Source of the DNA: Roseitranquillus sp963749675
GTDB lineage: Bacteria > Pseudomonadota > Alphaproteobacteria > Rhodobacterales > Rhodobacteraceae
Length of the DNA stretch: 64,000 nt
Assembly: GCA_963749675.1 (NCBI GenBank)
Contig: CAVVNT010000001.1
Location: 186,001 to 250,000, forward strand
Direction of reading: 5' to 3'
The notes beneath the pieces were generated by a model, which saw only the letters and a program-made list of their open reading frames with translations, had not been told where the DNA came from and searched no databases. The translations under genes were made by a program, and so were the position numbers. Shown piece after piece: positions 29,446-37,459 of this stretch (the stretch's first letter is position 1; each line of letters opens with the position of its first letter).

Positions 29446-30428
29446 GTCAGGGTGGAGCGGTGGAACAGCTCTTCGGGGTCGAGACGCCGTGCCGCGAGGT
29501 GCTGGCCGTGCGAATACCTGCACATCGCAGCGAGTTCGGGCGCATTCGCGCAATAGCCGTAGCTCCAGTAGTCTTGGCCCATCGTCTCGATAGTCCGCTC
29601 CAGCGTCGCACCGAGCCAGGGCAGCGTCAGGCGATTGGCCGAGCCGAGCCAGACTTCGCGGAGCCGGGCGATGGCGAGATCACGCGCCTCGACCAATGCC
29701 GCGAACACCGCCTGAGGGAGCCAGGGATGCGCGTCGACGATGCTGCGCCGGATGCCCACGGCGTGCATGATCGGAAAGAAGCCGGTGCGACGGTGCCACG
29801 CGCGCTCGGCCGCCTCGTAGTCGGGGATGAGCCGCACGATCCGTGGGTCCCCGGCCAGGAAGGCCGCCGGCGGCTTCGGGGCCAACAAACCCTCGAGGCC
29901 GCCATCGAGGAGCAGCGCCTGCAGGGTTTCTCCCTCCGCGACCGGCTCGACCGAGACCTCCGCCGGCAGTTGCAGCGCGAGGCGCTCGCGACGAACGCCG
30001 AAGTCGAGCGCGCCGGTGCGCCAGCGTATGGCTGAGGGAGGGACACCGTGGTCGTCGGCGAGGATGCCCCGCATCCAGAGCGCCGCAGTCATCTGGTATT
30101 CCGGAACGCCGACGGTCCTGCCGGCCAGGTCGCCAAGAGTTTCGATGCCGGAGTCGGCCCGTGCGAAGAACCCGCCATGGCGGAACGCGCGCGACAGAAA
30201 TGCCGGGATCGCGATGTAGTCTCCTTCGCCACGTGACACCTGGAGGATGTGCGACGACAGCGAGAGCTCGGTGACGTCAAAGCGCGCCTCGTTGGCGGCG
30301 AGCGGGAAGAGCGTTGTCGTGGGGGCCGTCGTGCACTCGAGCTCGACACCGGGAATGCGAACGCGGCCGTCGTGCAAGGCGGCGGTGCGGTCGTGATCCC
30401 AGCTCGCGAATGTCAGCCTCAACGTCAC
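29442..30428 (-). CDS. 4,5-dihydroxyphthalate decarboxylase-like / NitT-type binding-fold protein
   Basis: A 328-residue protein with a type 2 periplasmic-binding fold but no signal peptide. LRLTFASWDHDRTAALHDGR, VTELSLSSHILQVSRGEG, IPAFLSRAFRHGGFFARA and GRTVGVPEYQMTAALWMRGI match the Pht5 (4,5-dihydroxyphthalate decarboxylase) family well. GTG 30428 sits behind AAGG; ATG 30449 is the alternative. Many such genes are catabolic decarboxylases of aromatic acids, others are of unknown use. Cotranscribed with TauE/SafE; in the wider locus an amidase remnant and a ring-cleaving dioxygenase lie upstream, hinting at aromatic breakdown. Confidence 0.78.
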   Translation of the reverse strand: MTLRLTFASWDHDRTAALHDGRVRIPGVELECTTAPTTTLFPLAANEARFDVTELSLSSHILQVSRGEGDYIAIPAFLSRAFRHGGFFARADSGIETLGDLAGRTVGVPEYQMTAALWMRGILADDHGVPPSAIRWRTGALDFGVRRERLALQLPAEVSVEPVAEGETLQALLLDGGLEGLLAPKPPAAFLAGDPRIVRLIPDYEAAERAWHRRTGFFPIMHAVGIRRSIVDAHPWLPQAVFAALVEARDLAIARLREVWLGSANRLTLPWLGATLERTIETMGQDYWSYGYCANAPELAAMCRYSHGQHLAARRLDPEELFHRSTLT

Positions 30429-30691
30429 CCGCGCCTTGTGGCTCCACACGTTGCCCGCGGCAACCCGTGTCGCGCCTCGGGCGCGAGCTTATCGTCCTCG
30501 AAGACGTTCTGGACGCGATGGCAGCACACTTTCCGGCGCAGTCGCTTGGGCCTACCCCTCCGGCGACATCGCGCCGGGACGGCGCCGTCGGCTGGCATCG
30601 CGGTGGTGCCGATCTGCCTGCCTGCGTGCAGCCAGCGACTATCGTGCAGGCGCCGGCTCGGGCGGCGGCGCGGCGAGTCCGTGACGCTGTG

Positions 30692-31139
30692 TCAGGCGTG
30701 CCCGAGTTCCAGTACCCGACGTTTGGCCCCACGCGGCCCGAAGAGCTGGAATCCCATCGGGAGCCCGCCGCTGCCGAAATCGGCCGGCATCCCAAGCGCC
30801 GACACCCCGGCCAGCGAGACCGGAACCACCGTTTCCATCCAGGCGGCGGTAGGTGTCCATCGCTCGGCCGGCAATCGCGCGGTTAAGGCCCACTCGCGGG
30901 GAAATGGCCAGAGCTGCGCCGAGGGCAGCGCGAGGGCGTCATCGCGATCGAAGAGGTCGATGAGAATCGCGTACCAGGCCGATCGTTCCGCCGACACGGC
31001 CTGAGTCGCCGCAAACGCGAGGCCGCGCTCGACTCCCATGCTGCCTCCGGCTTCAGGTGCTCGCGGCGTTCAGGATCGGTGCCGGCATACGCTCTCGCGC
31101 CCAGCATTCGCAAAGACGCGCCGAGGGCAAGGCGCAGCC
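30692..31139 (-). pseudogene. Amidase (GatA/AtzF-like) 3' remnant
   Basis: Only the C-terminal third of an amidase-signature enzyme remains. The clean part (30692-31039) reads FDRDDALALPSAQLWPFPRE, ETVVPVSLAGVSALGMPADF and GGLPMGFQLFGPRGAKRRVL, the typical C-terminus. Upstream, in another frame, is ERREHLKPEAAWE; a missing base near 31036 separates it from VERGLAFAATQ. The Ser-cisSer-Lys catalytic region is absent. It abuts the esterase remnant near 31140, as if a deletion of roughly 1 kb or more joined the two genes. Some substitutions look like decay. Confidence 0.75.
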
Positions 31140-31521
31140 TGTATCCGTCCGTCGGGCGGGTCGAGGCCGCCCGACATCGCCGCAACCGCGCGAAAGGGCC
31201 GCGCCAGTCGCGCCGCGGGCTCGAGCGCGAGGCGATCGCCTTGGCGAATCCTGCCAGCACTATGCGCTGGGGCTCGATGCTACGGCTGCGGGCTGGTCGA
31301 GCGTCGCAGCGATGACCGACAGCGCACTCGACAGCCCCGGCTCGTTCGTCTCGATAGGAGCATCCCGGCCACCAGGAGTGGCCGGCGGCGTCGGGCGCGA
31401 TTGCGGTGGCGTCGGGTACGGCCCGACGTGTGTAGAGCTCCGGCATGTCCGCCGCCGTTCCGCCGCGCCCGTGCTGCATGAGCATGACCAGACGTGCGCG
31501 GCCGATAGCCGTCCCCGCCAT
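31140..31521 (-). pseudogene. Carboxylesterase/phospholipase (MhqD-like) 5' remnant
   Basis: Fragments of an alpha/beta hydrolase in several frames: LVMLMQHGRGGTAADMPELY and AIAPDAAGHSWWPG, then PIETNEPGLSSALSVIAATL in a second frame, IEPQRIVLAGF in the first again, and LARPFRAVAAMSGGLDPPDG in a third. The nucleophile elbow expected as GFSQG reads GFAKA, so the catalytic serine is gone, and the C-terminal His part is missing. Unlike the one-base breaks elsewhere, this has substitutions and truncation and looks like a true pseudogene. It follows the dioxygenase gene by about 75 bp, as mhqD follows mhqO in other bacteria. Confidence 0.75.
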
Positions 31522-31595
31522 GGCAAGAGGGCGCCCTGCGTGCGGACCCGTGCCTGCGGTTCTCGCCGGCAGATCGTCCGGCTAACCAAGAGGGG

Positions 31596-32534
31596 TCACG
31601 CAGTCTCCCGCAGAAGCCGGAGCGGCGGCAGGGCCTGCTCGATTCGGGCGCGGTGCGGCTCATATTGCGGCGGCAGCTTCAGCGCCTCGCCCAAATGCGC
31701 CGCGTCCTCGTCGACGGCGAAGCCGGGAGGATCGGTCGCGACCTCGAACAGGACGCCGCCGGGTTCGCGGAAGTAGATCGCGTCGAAGTACTGCCGGTCG
31801 ATCACTGGCGTGACCTCAAAGCCTGCGGCGGATATCTTCTCGCGCCATTCCAGGTGCTCCGCGCGCGAGCGTGCCCGGAAGGCGACGTGGTGGATCGTCC
31901 CCGCTCCCTGCCGGCCGATCGAGCGCGCGTCGGAGGTCAACAGATCCACGACGGCGGCCCGCTCGGTGGCATTCGATCGGAACCTCAGCCGGCGTTCGGT
32001 CCCGCCGGTGCCGGCCGTGGCGAGCGCCTGCTCGCCGGCCGGTTCGTAGCCCAGGACCTCGGTCAGCACACGTGCCGTCGCCGCGGGATCGGCAAGCCAC
32101 AATGTCACGGAGTGAAAGCCGACGTCGGTGCCGGCGTCCTTGTCCTCGATCAGCTCGACCCGTAAGCCGTCCGGATCGGCGAGCGCGATGCCCCGGGCCT
32201 CGAACCGCGTATACGGACCCTCGAAATCCAGCGTGGCGAGCGAAAGCTCCTCCATCCATGGGTCGAGGTCAGACACGGCGTAGGCAACGGCCGAAGCCAT
32301 GCCGGGCCCGGATCGACCGGGGCCCGCGTTGACGAACGGAAAGAAGGTCAGGATCGAGCCAGGAGCCGCACCCCGATCACCGTAGTACAGATGATAGGTG
32401 CCGGGATCGTCGAAGTTGACGGTCCGCTTCACCAGCCGTTGCCGTAGGGGTCCGGTGTAGAAGTCGACATTGGCCTGCGGCGGCCCGCTGATGCCCGTCA
32501 CATGGTGCAGTCCCGAGATGCCGGCTTTGTTCAT
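31596..32534 (-). CDS. Ring-cleaving dioxygenase of the glyoxalase/VOC family (MhqO-like)
   Basis: A 312-residue protein of two vicinal-oxygen-chelate modules. Metal-binding His and Glu positions are visible in SGLHHVTGISGPPQANVDFY (N-terminal), GFHSVTLWLADPAATARVLT, GTIHHVAFRARSRAEHLEWR and IYFREPGGVLFEVATDPPGF. Family members cleave or detoxify hydroquinones and catechols with Fe or Mn. The gene is divergent from an HxlR regulator 88 bp away, the usual arrangement for quinone or diamide-sensing control, and was followed by an esterase that is now decayed. Confidence 0.9.
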   Translation of the reverse strand: MNKAGISGLHHVTGISGPPQANVDFYTGPLRQRLVKRTVNFDDPGTYHLYYGDRGAAPGSILTFFPFVNAGPGRSGPGMASAVAYAVSDLDPWMEELSLATLDFEGPYTRFEARGIALADPDGLRVELIEDKDAGTDVGFHSVTLWLADPAATARVLTEVLGYEPAGEQALATAGTGGTERRLRFRSNATERAAVVDLLTSDARSIGRQGAGTIHHVAFRARSRAEHLEWREKISAAGFEVTPVIDRQYFDAIYFREPGGVLFEVATDPPGFAVDEDAAHLGEALKLPPQYEPHRARIEQALPPLRLLRETA

Positions 32535-32622
32535 CTGCCCATCCGCGCCGCGGCGCGGTCCTCAATTGAAAGCGTCGCGAAGGGATCTAGGTTTTAGGTC
32601 TCGAAACGAAAGTCGTTACCGA

Positions 32623-32955
32623 ATGGAAACCACCTCATCCAGCAAGCAGAACGCGTCCGCCTGCCCCGCTGACGCGATCCTGCGCAGTCTCTGGGGTCAG
32701 TGGAAGACGCACGTCGTCTACGTGCTCGGCACGCGCGGCCCGAGTCGCTTCGGGGTGCTGCGACGCACCATCGACGGCATTTCGCCGAAAGTGTTGACAC
32801 AGCGCCTGAGGGAGCTCGAAGCCGCCGGTTATGCATGGCGCCGGCAGGAGGCGACGATCCCGCCCCAAGTCACCTACGGCCTGACAGAACGGGGACAGGA
32901 GATCCACGCCATTTTGGCCGGGTTCGACCGACTCGCGGCTCCGCACTCGGGCTAG
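32623..32955 (+). CDS. HxlR-family transcriptional regulator
   Basis: A 110-residue winged-helix regulator. After ACPADAILRSLWGQWKTHVV (the HxlR start, with Cys 14 where YodB and relatives have a redox-sensing cysteine) come PSRFGVLRRTIDGISPKVLT, QRLRELEAAGYAWRRQ and VTYGLTERGQEIHAILAG. ATG 32623 is chosen by family alignment. Divergent from the dioxygenase, which it probably represses until quinones or other electrophiles modify the cysteine. Ends inside a strong hairpin shared with the convergent SDR gene. Confidence 0.92.
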   Translation: METTSSSKQNASACPADAILRSLWGQWKTHVVYVLGTRGPSRFGVLRRTIDGISPKVLTQRLRELEAAGYAWRRQEATIPPQVTYGLTERGQEIHAILAGFDRLAAPHSG

Positions 32956-32984
32956 CGGCGCGGACCAGTGCCGCTAGCCCGAGT
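32945..32984. terminator. Bidirectional hairpin between hxlR-like gene and SDR
   Basis: ACTCGGGCTAGCGGC and GCCGCTAGCCCGAGT form a perfect 15-bp stem with a 10-base loop; the HxlR stop codon is in the left arm and the convergent SDR stops 24 bp further on. There is no T run. Confidence 0.7.
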
Positions 32985-33007
32985 TCGTGGCCATCGCATG
33001 GCGCAGC

Positions 33008-33784
33008 TTACCGCGGTTCGGCGCCCCAGCGATGAATCTTGGCTAGGACCGTCTCGGGCACCACGCCAGAGAGCATGGTGATGACCTTGTTCGTCATGCC
33101 GGGGACTGCCCCGCGCTCGCCCCGCATCATCGCGTCGTATCCGGCCCGCGCGACCTCTACCGGGTTGTCCTTGCTGTCGCTCTCCGCGATCGGGGAATCT
33201 TCGAGATCGTTTGCCGGCCGGTGGAAGATCGGCGTTTCGACCGGCCCGGGCATCAGGCAGGTCAGCGAAACGCCGGTGTCCTGCCACTCGTCCTGGAGCG
33301 CATAGCAGAGGCTGTCGAGGTACGCCTTGGTGGCGTTGTAGACCGCGTCGAAGGGTCCGGGCACGAAGCCCCCGATCGATCCGGTCACGAGGATGCGCCC
33401 CTGACCGCGGGCGTGCATCTTGCGGCCGCACCGGTGCAGAACCGATGTCGTCTGGATCATGTTGAGGTCGATGAGCCGCTTGATGTCCGCCCACGATTGT
33501 TCGTGGAACGCGTGGCCCAACGCGCGACCGGCATTGGCGACGAGAACATCGATCTCCCGCCCCCTAATCTCTCGCCAGAACGACTCCACGCCTTGGCGCG
33601 AGGACAGATCGACGACGAACTCCTCGACCTCGCCGCCGAGGCGGCGGAGCTTGTCGGCGGCTTCGTGTATCTTCTCCTCGTTTGCGCAGACGACGACGGA
33701 ATACCCGTCCTCGACGGCGAACCGTGCGAATTGGTAGCCGAGTCCGGTCGAGGCCCCGGTGATGACCGCAAGCTTCTTAGCCAT
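33008..33784 (-). CDS. Short-chain dehydrogenase/reductase (paralogue A)
   Basis: A 258-residue classical SDR. Cofactor motif VITGASTGLGYQFARFA (about 7-23), NAG in VLVANAGRALGHAF, catalytic Ser in GRILVTGSIGGFVPG and Tyr-Lys in DAVYNATKAYLDSL (about 155-165). The C-terminal extension includes NKVITMLSGVVPETVLAKIH. Its ATG overlaps the end of the next SDR gene by eight bases. The pair share the unusual YNATKAYLD and the same tail, so they arose by tandem duplication. Substrate unknown. Confidence 0.93.
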   Translation of the reverse strand: MAKKLAVITGASTGLGYQFARFAVEDGYSVVVCANEEKIHEAADKLRRLGGEVEEFVVDLSSRQGVESFWREIRGREIDVLVANAGRALGHAFHEQSWADIKRLIDLNMIQTTSVLHRCGRKMHARGQGRILVTGSIGGFVPGPFDAVYNATKAYLDSLCYALQDEWQDTGVSLTCLMPGPVETPIFHRPANDLEDSPIAESDSKDNPVEVARAGYDAMMRGERGAVPGMTNKVITMLSGVVPETVLAKIHRWGAEPR

Positions 33785-34559
33785 GACGACCCTCCGGTTC
33801 GGCCATGTCCCGATGCATCTTCGCCAGGACGCTGTCGGGAATGACGCCGGCGAGCGTCGCCTGAACCTTGTTCATGAAGCCCGACGTCACACCCGAACTG
33901 CCGGCGAGCATCGCCTTGTAGCCTGTGCGCGCGACCATTGCGGGGTCGTCCTTGTCCTTCTTTCCGACGGGCGTGTCCTGCATGCGCGCGCGCGAGAAGA
34001 ACTCGGTGTCCGTCGGGCCGGGCATCAGGCAGGTGACCGTCACGCCGGACCCCTCGAGCTCGTCCCGGATGCCCCAGGAGAGCGTGTCGAGGTATGCCTT
34101 CGTCGCATTGTAGACCGCCTGGTAGCTGCCCGGCATCAGGCCGGCGATGGAGCCCGTGATCAGGATGCGCCCACGGCTCTCGGAACGCATCCGTTGCGCC
34201 ATCCGGTGAACGAGGGAGGTCGTGCCGGTGATGTTGACGTGCATCATCGCCTCGATCTCGTCCCAGTCCTGCGCCAGAAACGCATCGCCAAGTCCGCGCC
34301 CGGCATTGGCCATCAGATAGTCGACCGGGCGCCCCTTGAGGCGGTCCCAGAGTGCGTCGACCCCGTGCTCCGTTCCGAGGTCGACTTTCACCGGCTCGAC
34401 CTGCACGCCCTTCTGCCGGAGGGTCGCGGCCGCTGTCTCGATCGCGTCCTCGTCCGCAGCGACGATCAGATCGCAGCCGTCGTCGGCGGCACAGTGGGCA
34501 AGCTCAAGGCCGATCCCGGCCGAGGCGCCGGTGACGACGGCAAGCTTTCGTCCCGCCAT
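33777..34559 (-). CDS. Short-chain dehydrogenase/reductase (paralogue B)
   Basis: A 260-residue classical SDR parallel to its downstream neighbour: VVTGASAGIGLELAHCA, YLMANAGRGLGDAFL, GRILITGSIAGLMPGSYQ with the catalytic Ser, and AVYNATKAYLDTLSWGI with Tyr and Lys. The tail NKVQATLAGVIPDSVLAKMH matches paralogue A. Its ATG overlaps the alcohol dehydrogenase stop by one base (TGATG-like junction at 34559), placing it in an operon of SRPBCC protein, alcohol dehydrogenase and both SDRs. Likely a stress or envelope-related set as seen in other proteobacteria, but the reaction is unknown. Confidence 0.93.
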   Translation of the reverse strand: MAGRKLAVVTGASAGIGLELAHCAADDGCDLIVAADEDAIETAAATLRQKGVQVEPVKVDLGTEHGVDALWDRLKGRPVDYLMANAGRGLGDAFLAQDWDEIEAMMHVNITGTTSLVHRMAQRMRSESRGRILITGSIAGLMPGSYQAVYNATKAYLDTLSWGIRDELEGSGVTVTCLMPGPTDTEFFSRARMQDTPVGKKDKDDPAMVARTGYKAMLAGSSGVTSGFMNKVQATLAGVIPDSVLAKMHRDMAEPEGRHG

Positions 34560-35743
34560 CAGTTTACCTCCGTTCCGGGTTTCAGCACGACCTTCGTCCA
34601 GTCGTCCTGGTTGTAGCGGAAGTTCTCGTAGCCCCTTGGTGCGTCCTCCAGCGGCAGTCGGTGGGAGATCATGAAGGTCGTGTCGAGTTCATCCTCGCGG
34701 ATGCGGCGCAGCAGGTCGGGCAGGTACTTCTGCACGTGCGTCTGGCCGGTGCGGATCTGCAGGCCCTTCTCCATCATCGCGCCGAGCGGGAACTTGTCGA
34801 GAAAGCCGCCATAGACGCCGGGGATCGAGACACGCCCGCCCTTGCGGCACGCCAGGATCGCCTCGCGCAGCGCGTGCGCGCTGTCGGCCCCCATCCCGAC
34901 GCGCTGCTTGACGTTGTCGAGGATCGTGTCGGGGGCAAAGCCGTGGCTCTCCATCCCGACGGCGTCGATCACGGCGTCGGGCCCGAAGCCGCCCGACATC
35001 TCCATCAGCGCCTCGAGCACGTTGGTCTGCTTGAAGTCGATGACCTTTGCGCCGAGCTTTCGGGCGAGCGCGAGGCGCGTCGGGTACTCGTCGATTGCGA
35101 TGACCCGCGCGGCACCCATCGCCAGCGCCGACTGCACCGCAAACAGGCCGACCGGCCCGCAGCCCCAGACGGCGACGGTGTCGCCGTCCTCGATGTCGGC
35201 ATTCTCGGCGGCCATCCAACCCGTCGGCAGAATGTCGGAGAGAAACAGCACCTTGTCGTCCTCTAGCCCATCGGGAATGACGATTGGCCCGACGTCGGAG
35301 AACGGAACGCGCACATATTGCGCCTGACCTCCGGGATAGCCGCCCGTCAGGTGCGAGTAGCCGAAGAGCGCCGACAGAGCGTGCCCGTAAAGGCCCTCGG
35401 TAATGTCCTGGTTCGCGACCGGGTTGGAGTTGTCGCAGGCCGAGTAGAGCTGCTTCTCGCAGAAGAAGCAGTTCCCGCAGGAGATGGTGAAGGGTACCAC
35501 GACGCGCTGTCCCTTCTGCAGGGTGCTGCGCGCGCCGGTCTCGACGACGGTGCCCATGAATTCGTGGCCGAGGATGTCGCCGGAGAGCATCCCGGGGATG
35601 ACGCCGTCGTAGAGGTGGAGGTCCGAGCCACAGATCGCGGTCGAGGTCACCTCGATGATGGCGTCGCGCGGATTGATGATTTCGGGGTCGGGGACGGTGT
35701 CGACACGAACGTCGTGCCGGCCGTGCCAGGTCAGTGCACGCAT
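34559..35743 (-). CDS. Zinc-dependent alcohol dehydrogenase (formaldehyde-dehydrogenase-like MDR)
   Basis: A 394-residue medium-chain dehydrogenase. Catalytic zinc ligands are in TAICGSDLHLYDG and ILGHEFMGTVVETG; the structural zinc site is the cysteine cluster TISCGNCFFCEKQLYSACDN. NAD(P) motif: VAVWGCGPVGLFAVQSALAM. The long insert and the FxxCGxCxxC spacing fit the glutathione-independent formaldehyde dehydrogenase-like group. It follows the SRPBCC gene by 10 bp in one operon. Whether it acts on formaldehyde from the methanol locus 2 kb away is speculation. Confidence 0.93.
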   Translation of the reverse strand: MRALTWHGRHDVRVDTVPDPEIINPRDAIIEVTSTAICGSDLHLYDGVIPGMLSGDILGHEFMGTVVETGARSTLQKGQRVVVPFTISCGNCFFCEKQLYSACDNSNPVANQDITEGLYGHALSALFGYSHLTGGYPGGQAQYVRVPFSDVGPIVIPDGLEDDKVLFLSDILPTGWMAAENADIEDGDTVAVWGCGPVGLFAVQSALAMGAARVIAIDEYPTRLALARKLGAKVIDFKQTNVLEALMEMSGGFGPDAVIDAVGMESHGFAPDTILDNVKQRVGMGADSAHALREAILACRKGGRVSIPGVYGGFLDKFPLGAMMEKGLQIRTGQTHVQKYLPDLLRRIREDELDTTFMISHRLPLEDAPRGYENFRYNQDDWTKVVLKPGTEVN

Positions 35744-35753
35744 GGGATTCTCC

Positions 35754-36422
35754 TCAGACGGCGGGCTTGTGGAGTTGGCTCGTGGCGATCTCGCCGGCCT
35801 CCATCAGCATCTTGAAGCGCTTGAGCTCTCGGCGGCCCTGGATCGCGGGTTCGGCTTGGAAGAGCGTGGCGACCCAGCGGCCGAGTTCGCCCGCGGGTGG
35901 CTTGTAGGCGATGATCGCTTCCACCTCGGTCCCGCGGCCGCCGGGGGCTTCGCGGAACGTCACTTTCCCTTCGGTGTCGATGTCGGACGCGCCGGTTGAG
36001 CGCCAGGCGATCAGCTCATCCTCGCGGTCCTCGACGATCCGCGTCTCCACTGTCACGTCGCGACCCATCGGTCCGGAGATGGCCCAACGGGTGAGGTCGC
36101 CTTCGATCTTCACGTCCCGAACGTTCTCCATGAAGCGCGGCAGGTTCGAGAAGTCGCGCCAGTAGGTGTAGAGTTCGTGGCGAGGCTTCTTGATGGTAAC
36201 GGTTCTTCCGGTGACGGCGTAGCCGCCAAACCTCGATTGGCGCGACGTTCGGCCTGGCGCGCTGTCGGGCGGGCGGTGCCTGACCTGGTTGCGCGTCTGC
36301 TGCTGATAGAAGGCGACGCCGGCGGCCCCGGCGAGGGCGCCAACGCCAATGGCAAGCCAGAGCGCGCCGTTGTCGCGCCGCTCCCGCGGTGGGGGCTGAT
36401 AGGATGGATCGTGAGGGTACAT
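35754..36422 (-). CDS. Membrane-anchored SRPBCC (polyketide cyclase/dehydrase-like) protein
   Basis: A 222-residue protein with an N-terminal helix GALWLAIGVGALAGAAGVAF (about 19-38), then an SRPBCC domain beginning VTGRTVTIKKPRHELYTYWR with FMENVRDVKIEGDLTRWAIS and ELIAWRSTGASDIDTEGKVT. Similar proteins often sit with alcohol dehydrogenases and SDRs in stress-induced clusters; the ligand is unknown. First gene of the four-gene operon; ATG 36422 gives MYPHDPSYQPPPRER, a proline-rich cytosolic tip. Confidence 0.87.
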   Translation of the reverse strand: MYPHDPSYQPPPRERRDNGALWLAIGVGALAGAAGVAFYQQQTRNQVRHRPPDSAPGRTSRQSRFGGYAVTGRTVTIKKPRHELYTYWRDFSNLPRFMENVRDVKIEGDLTRWAISGPMGRDVTVETRIVEDREDELIAWRSTGASDIDTEGKVTFREAPGGRGTEVEAIIAYKPPAGELGRWVATLFQAEPAIQGRRELKRFKMLMEAGEIATSQLHKPAV

Positions 36423-37459
36423 CGGACCTCGCGCAGTTGCGTTGGACCACAGCCTCTCGCCGCGGTCATCGCATCCTCAACACGCTCTGGTCCTTATAGG
36501 TCCCTGCCGCCGCGCTCTGGGGCCGAGCGCGCCCGGAGCGAGGCTCAGCCCATGCGGGCCAGAGCCGGCTTGGCTGAACATGTCGTTGGGCCTTCCGTCT
36601 TTTCCGGCCCTCCGCCACTCGCTGGCGGCGGTGGTTTCCTCCGAACACCGCGGCGTTGCACTGTCAGCTGTGCGACAAATGCCGAAGTTGCTGTTTCGGA
36701 GACCGCGGTCGAGATAGCCGCGCCCGCAGCGACGTCCCCTGCAATGCATCGCCGGCGCGGTCGACTAGTTCGACCCCTCACGTGACTTCTGCGCCGGATT
36801 GCGCGATCAGCCCGTAGGTCTCTCCCGCCGCATCGTCTGCAGAGACCTCCAGAGGCCTGTTTCTGCCCGTAGTTTAGACAGCGCGGCTCGAGACGACCTT
36901 AGCGACAGCGGCAAATCATCACATGACATGGTGACGACCTGCGCGACGGCGGGCGCTGTGGCGCGCGCGAGCCTGAGACGATCGTGGGGACGCGGGCCAT
37001 GGAACGACACCTCGTCTGCCGAGCGTCGCGGCATGGTGAAGCGAGCGACCTGAGCGGGCAAATGTCGAGAAGATCCAATCGGTCCGCGGGCGTTCCGCGA
37101 CGTTGGTGTTTCGTCGCTGCCTTTGTGTCCTCTGCCCCGACCGGCAATGTATCCGCGCTCCGCATAGGCGCATGTGGCATCACGCGCTCGGAATTCGTTC
37201 TGCCGATCGTGCCTCGGCGGCAACTCGCATGGGTGTGAAGGGACGGCGAGAAATCCTGTTGCGTGCCGCGCGCAAAGATTCTTGTATTGATGTGCCGCAT
37301 GCCGGACGGCCGCGGCGGAGGAACCCTAGGAATTTGGAGTGCGCGCCCACGGGAGGAGGCGAAACCGGAGCGGTAAGGCAGGACGACGGAGATTCCAAAA
37401 AGAACAGGAAGCAAGCCAGCGCTTTGTATACATCGGGCGCTGCTGGAGGGAGGACCCAA
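36423..37459. other. 1-kb intergenic region upstream of xoxF, no gene recognised
   Basis: Several open frames of 60-140 codons occur on both strands, all with Arg/Ser/Pro-biased products, no ribosome sites and no family motifs. The last 100 bp before xoxF must contain its promoter and a purine-rich ribosome site, but I cannot pick a convincing -35/-10 pair. Confidence 0.5.

Noticed and set aside
32535..32622. Operator for HxlR in the dioxygenase-hxlR gap
   Set aside because: TCTAGGTTTTAGGTCT looked repeat-like but is neither a clear direct nor inverted repeat, so no site is called.
36423..37459. Several 60-140-codon ORFs before xoxF
   Set aside because: No ribosome sites, skewed composition and overlap on both strands; treated as non-coding.
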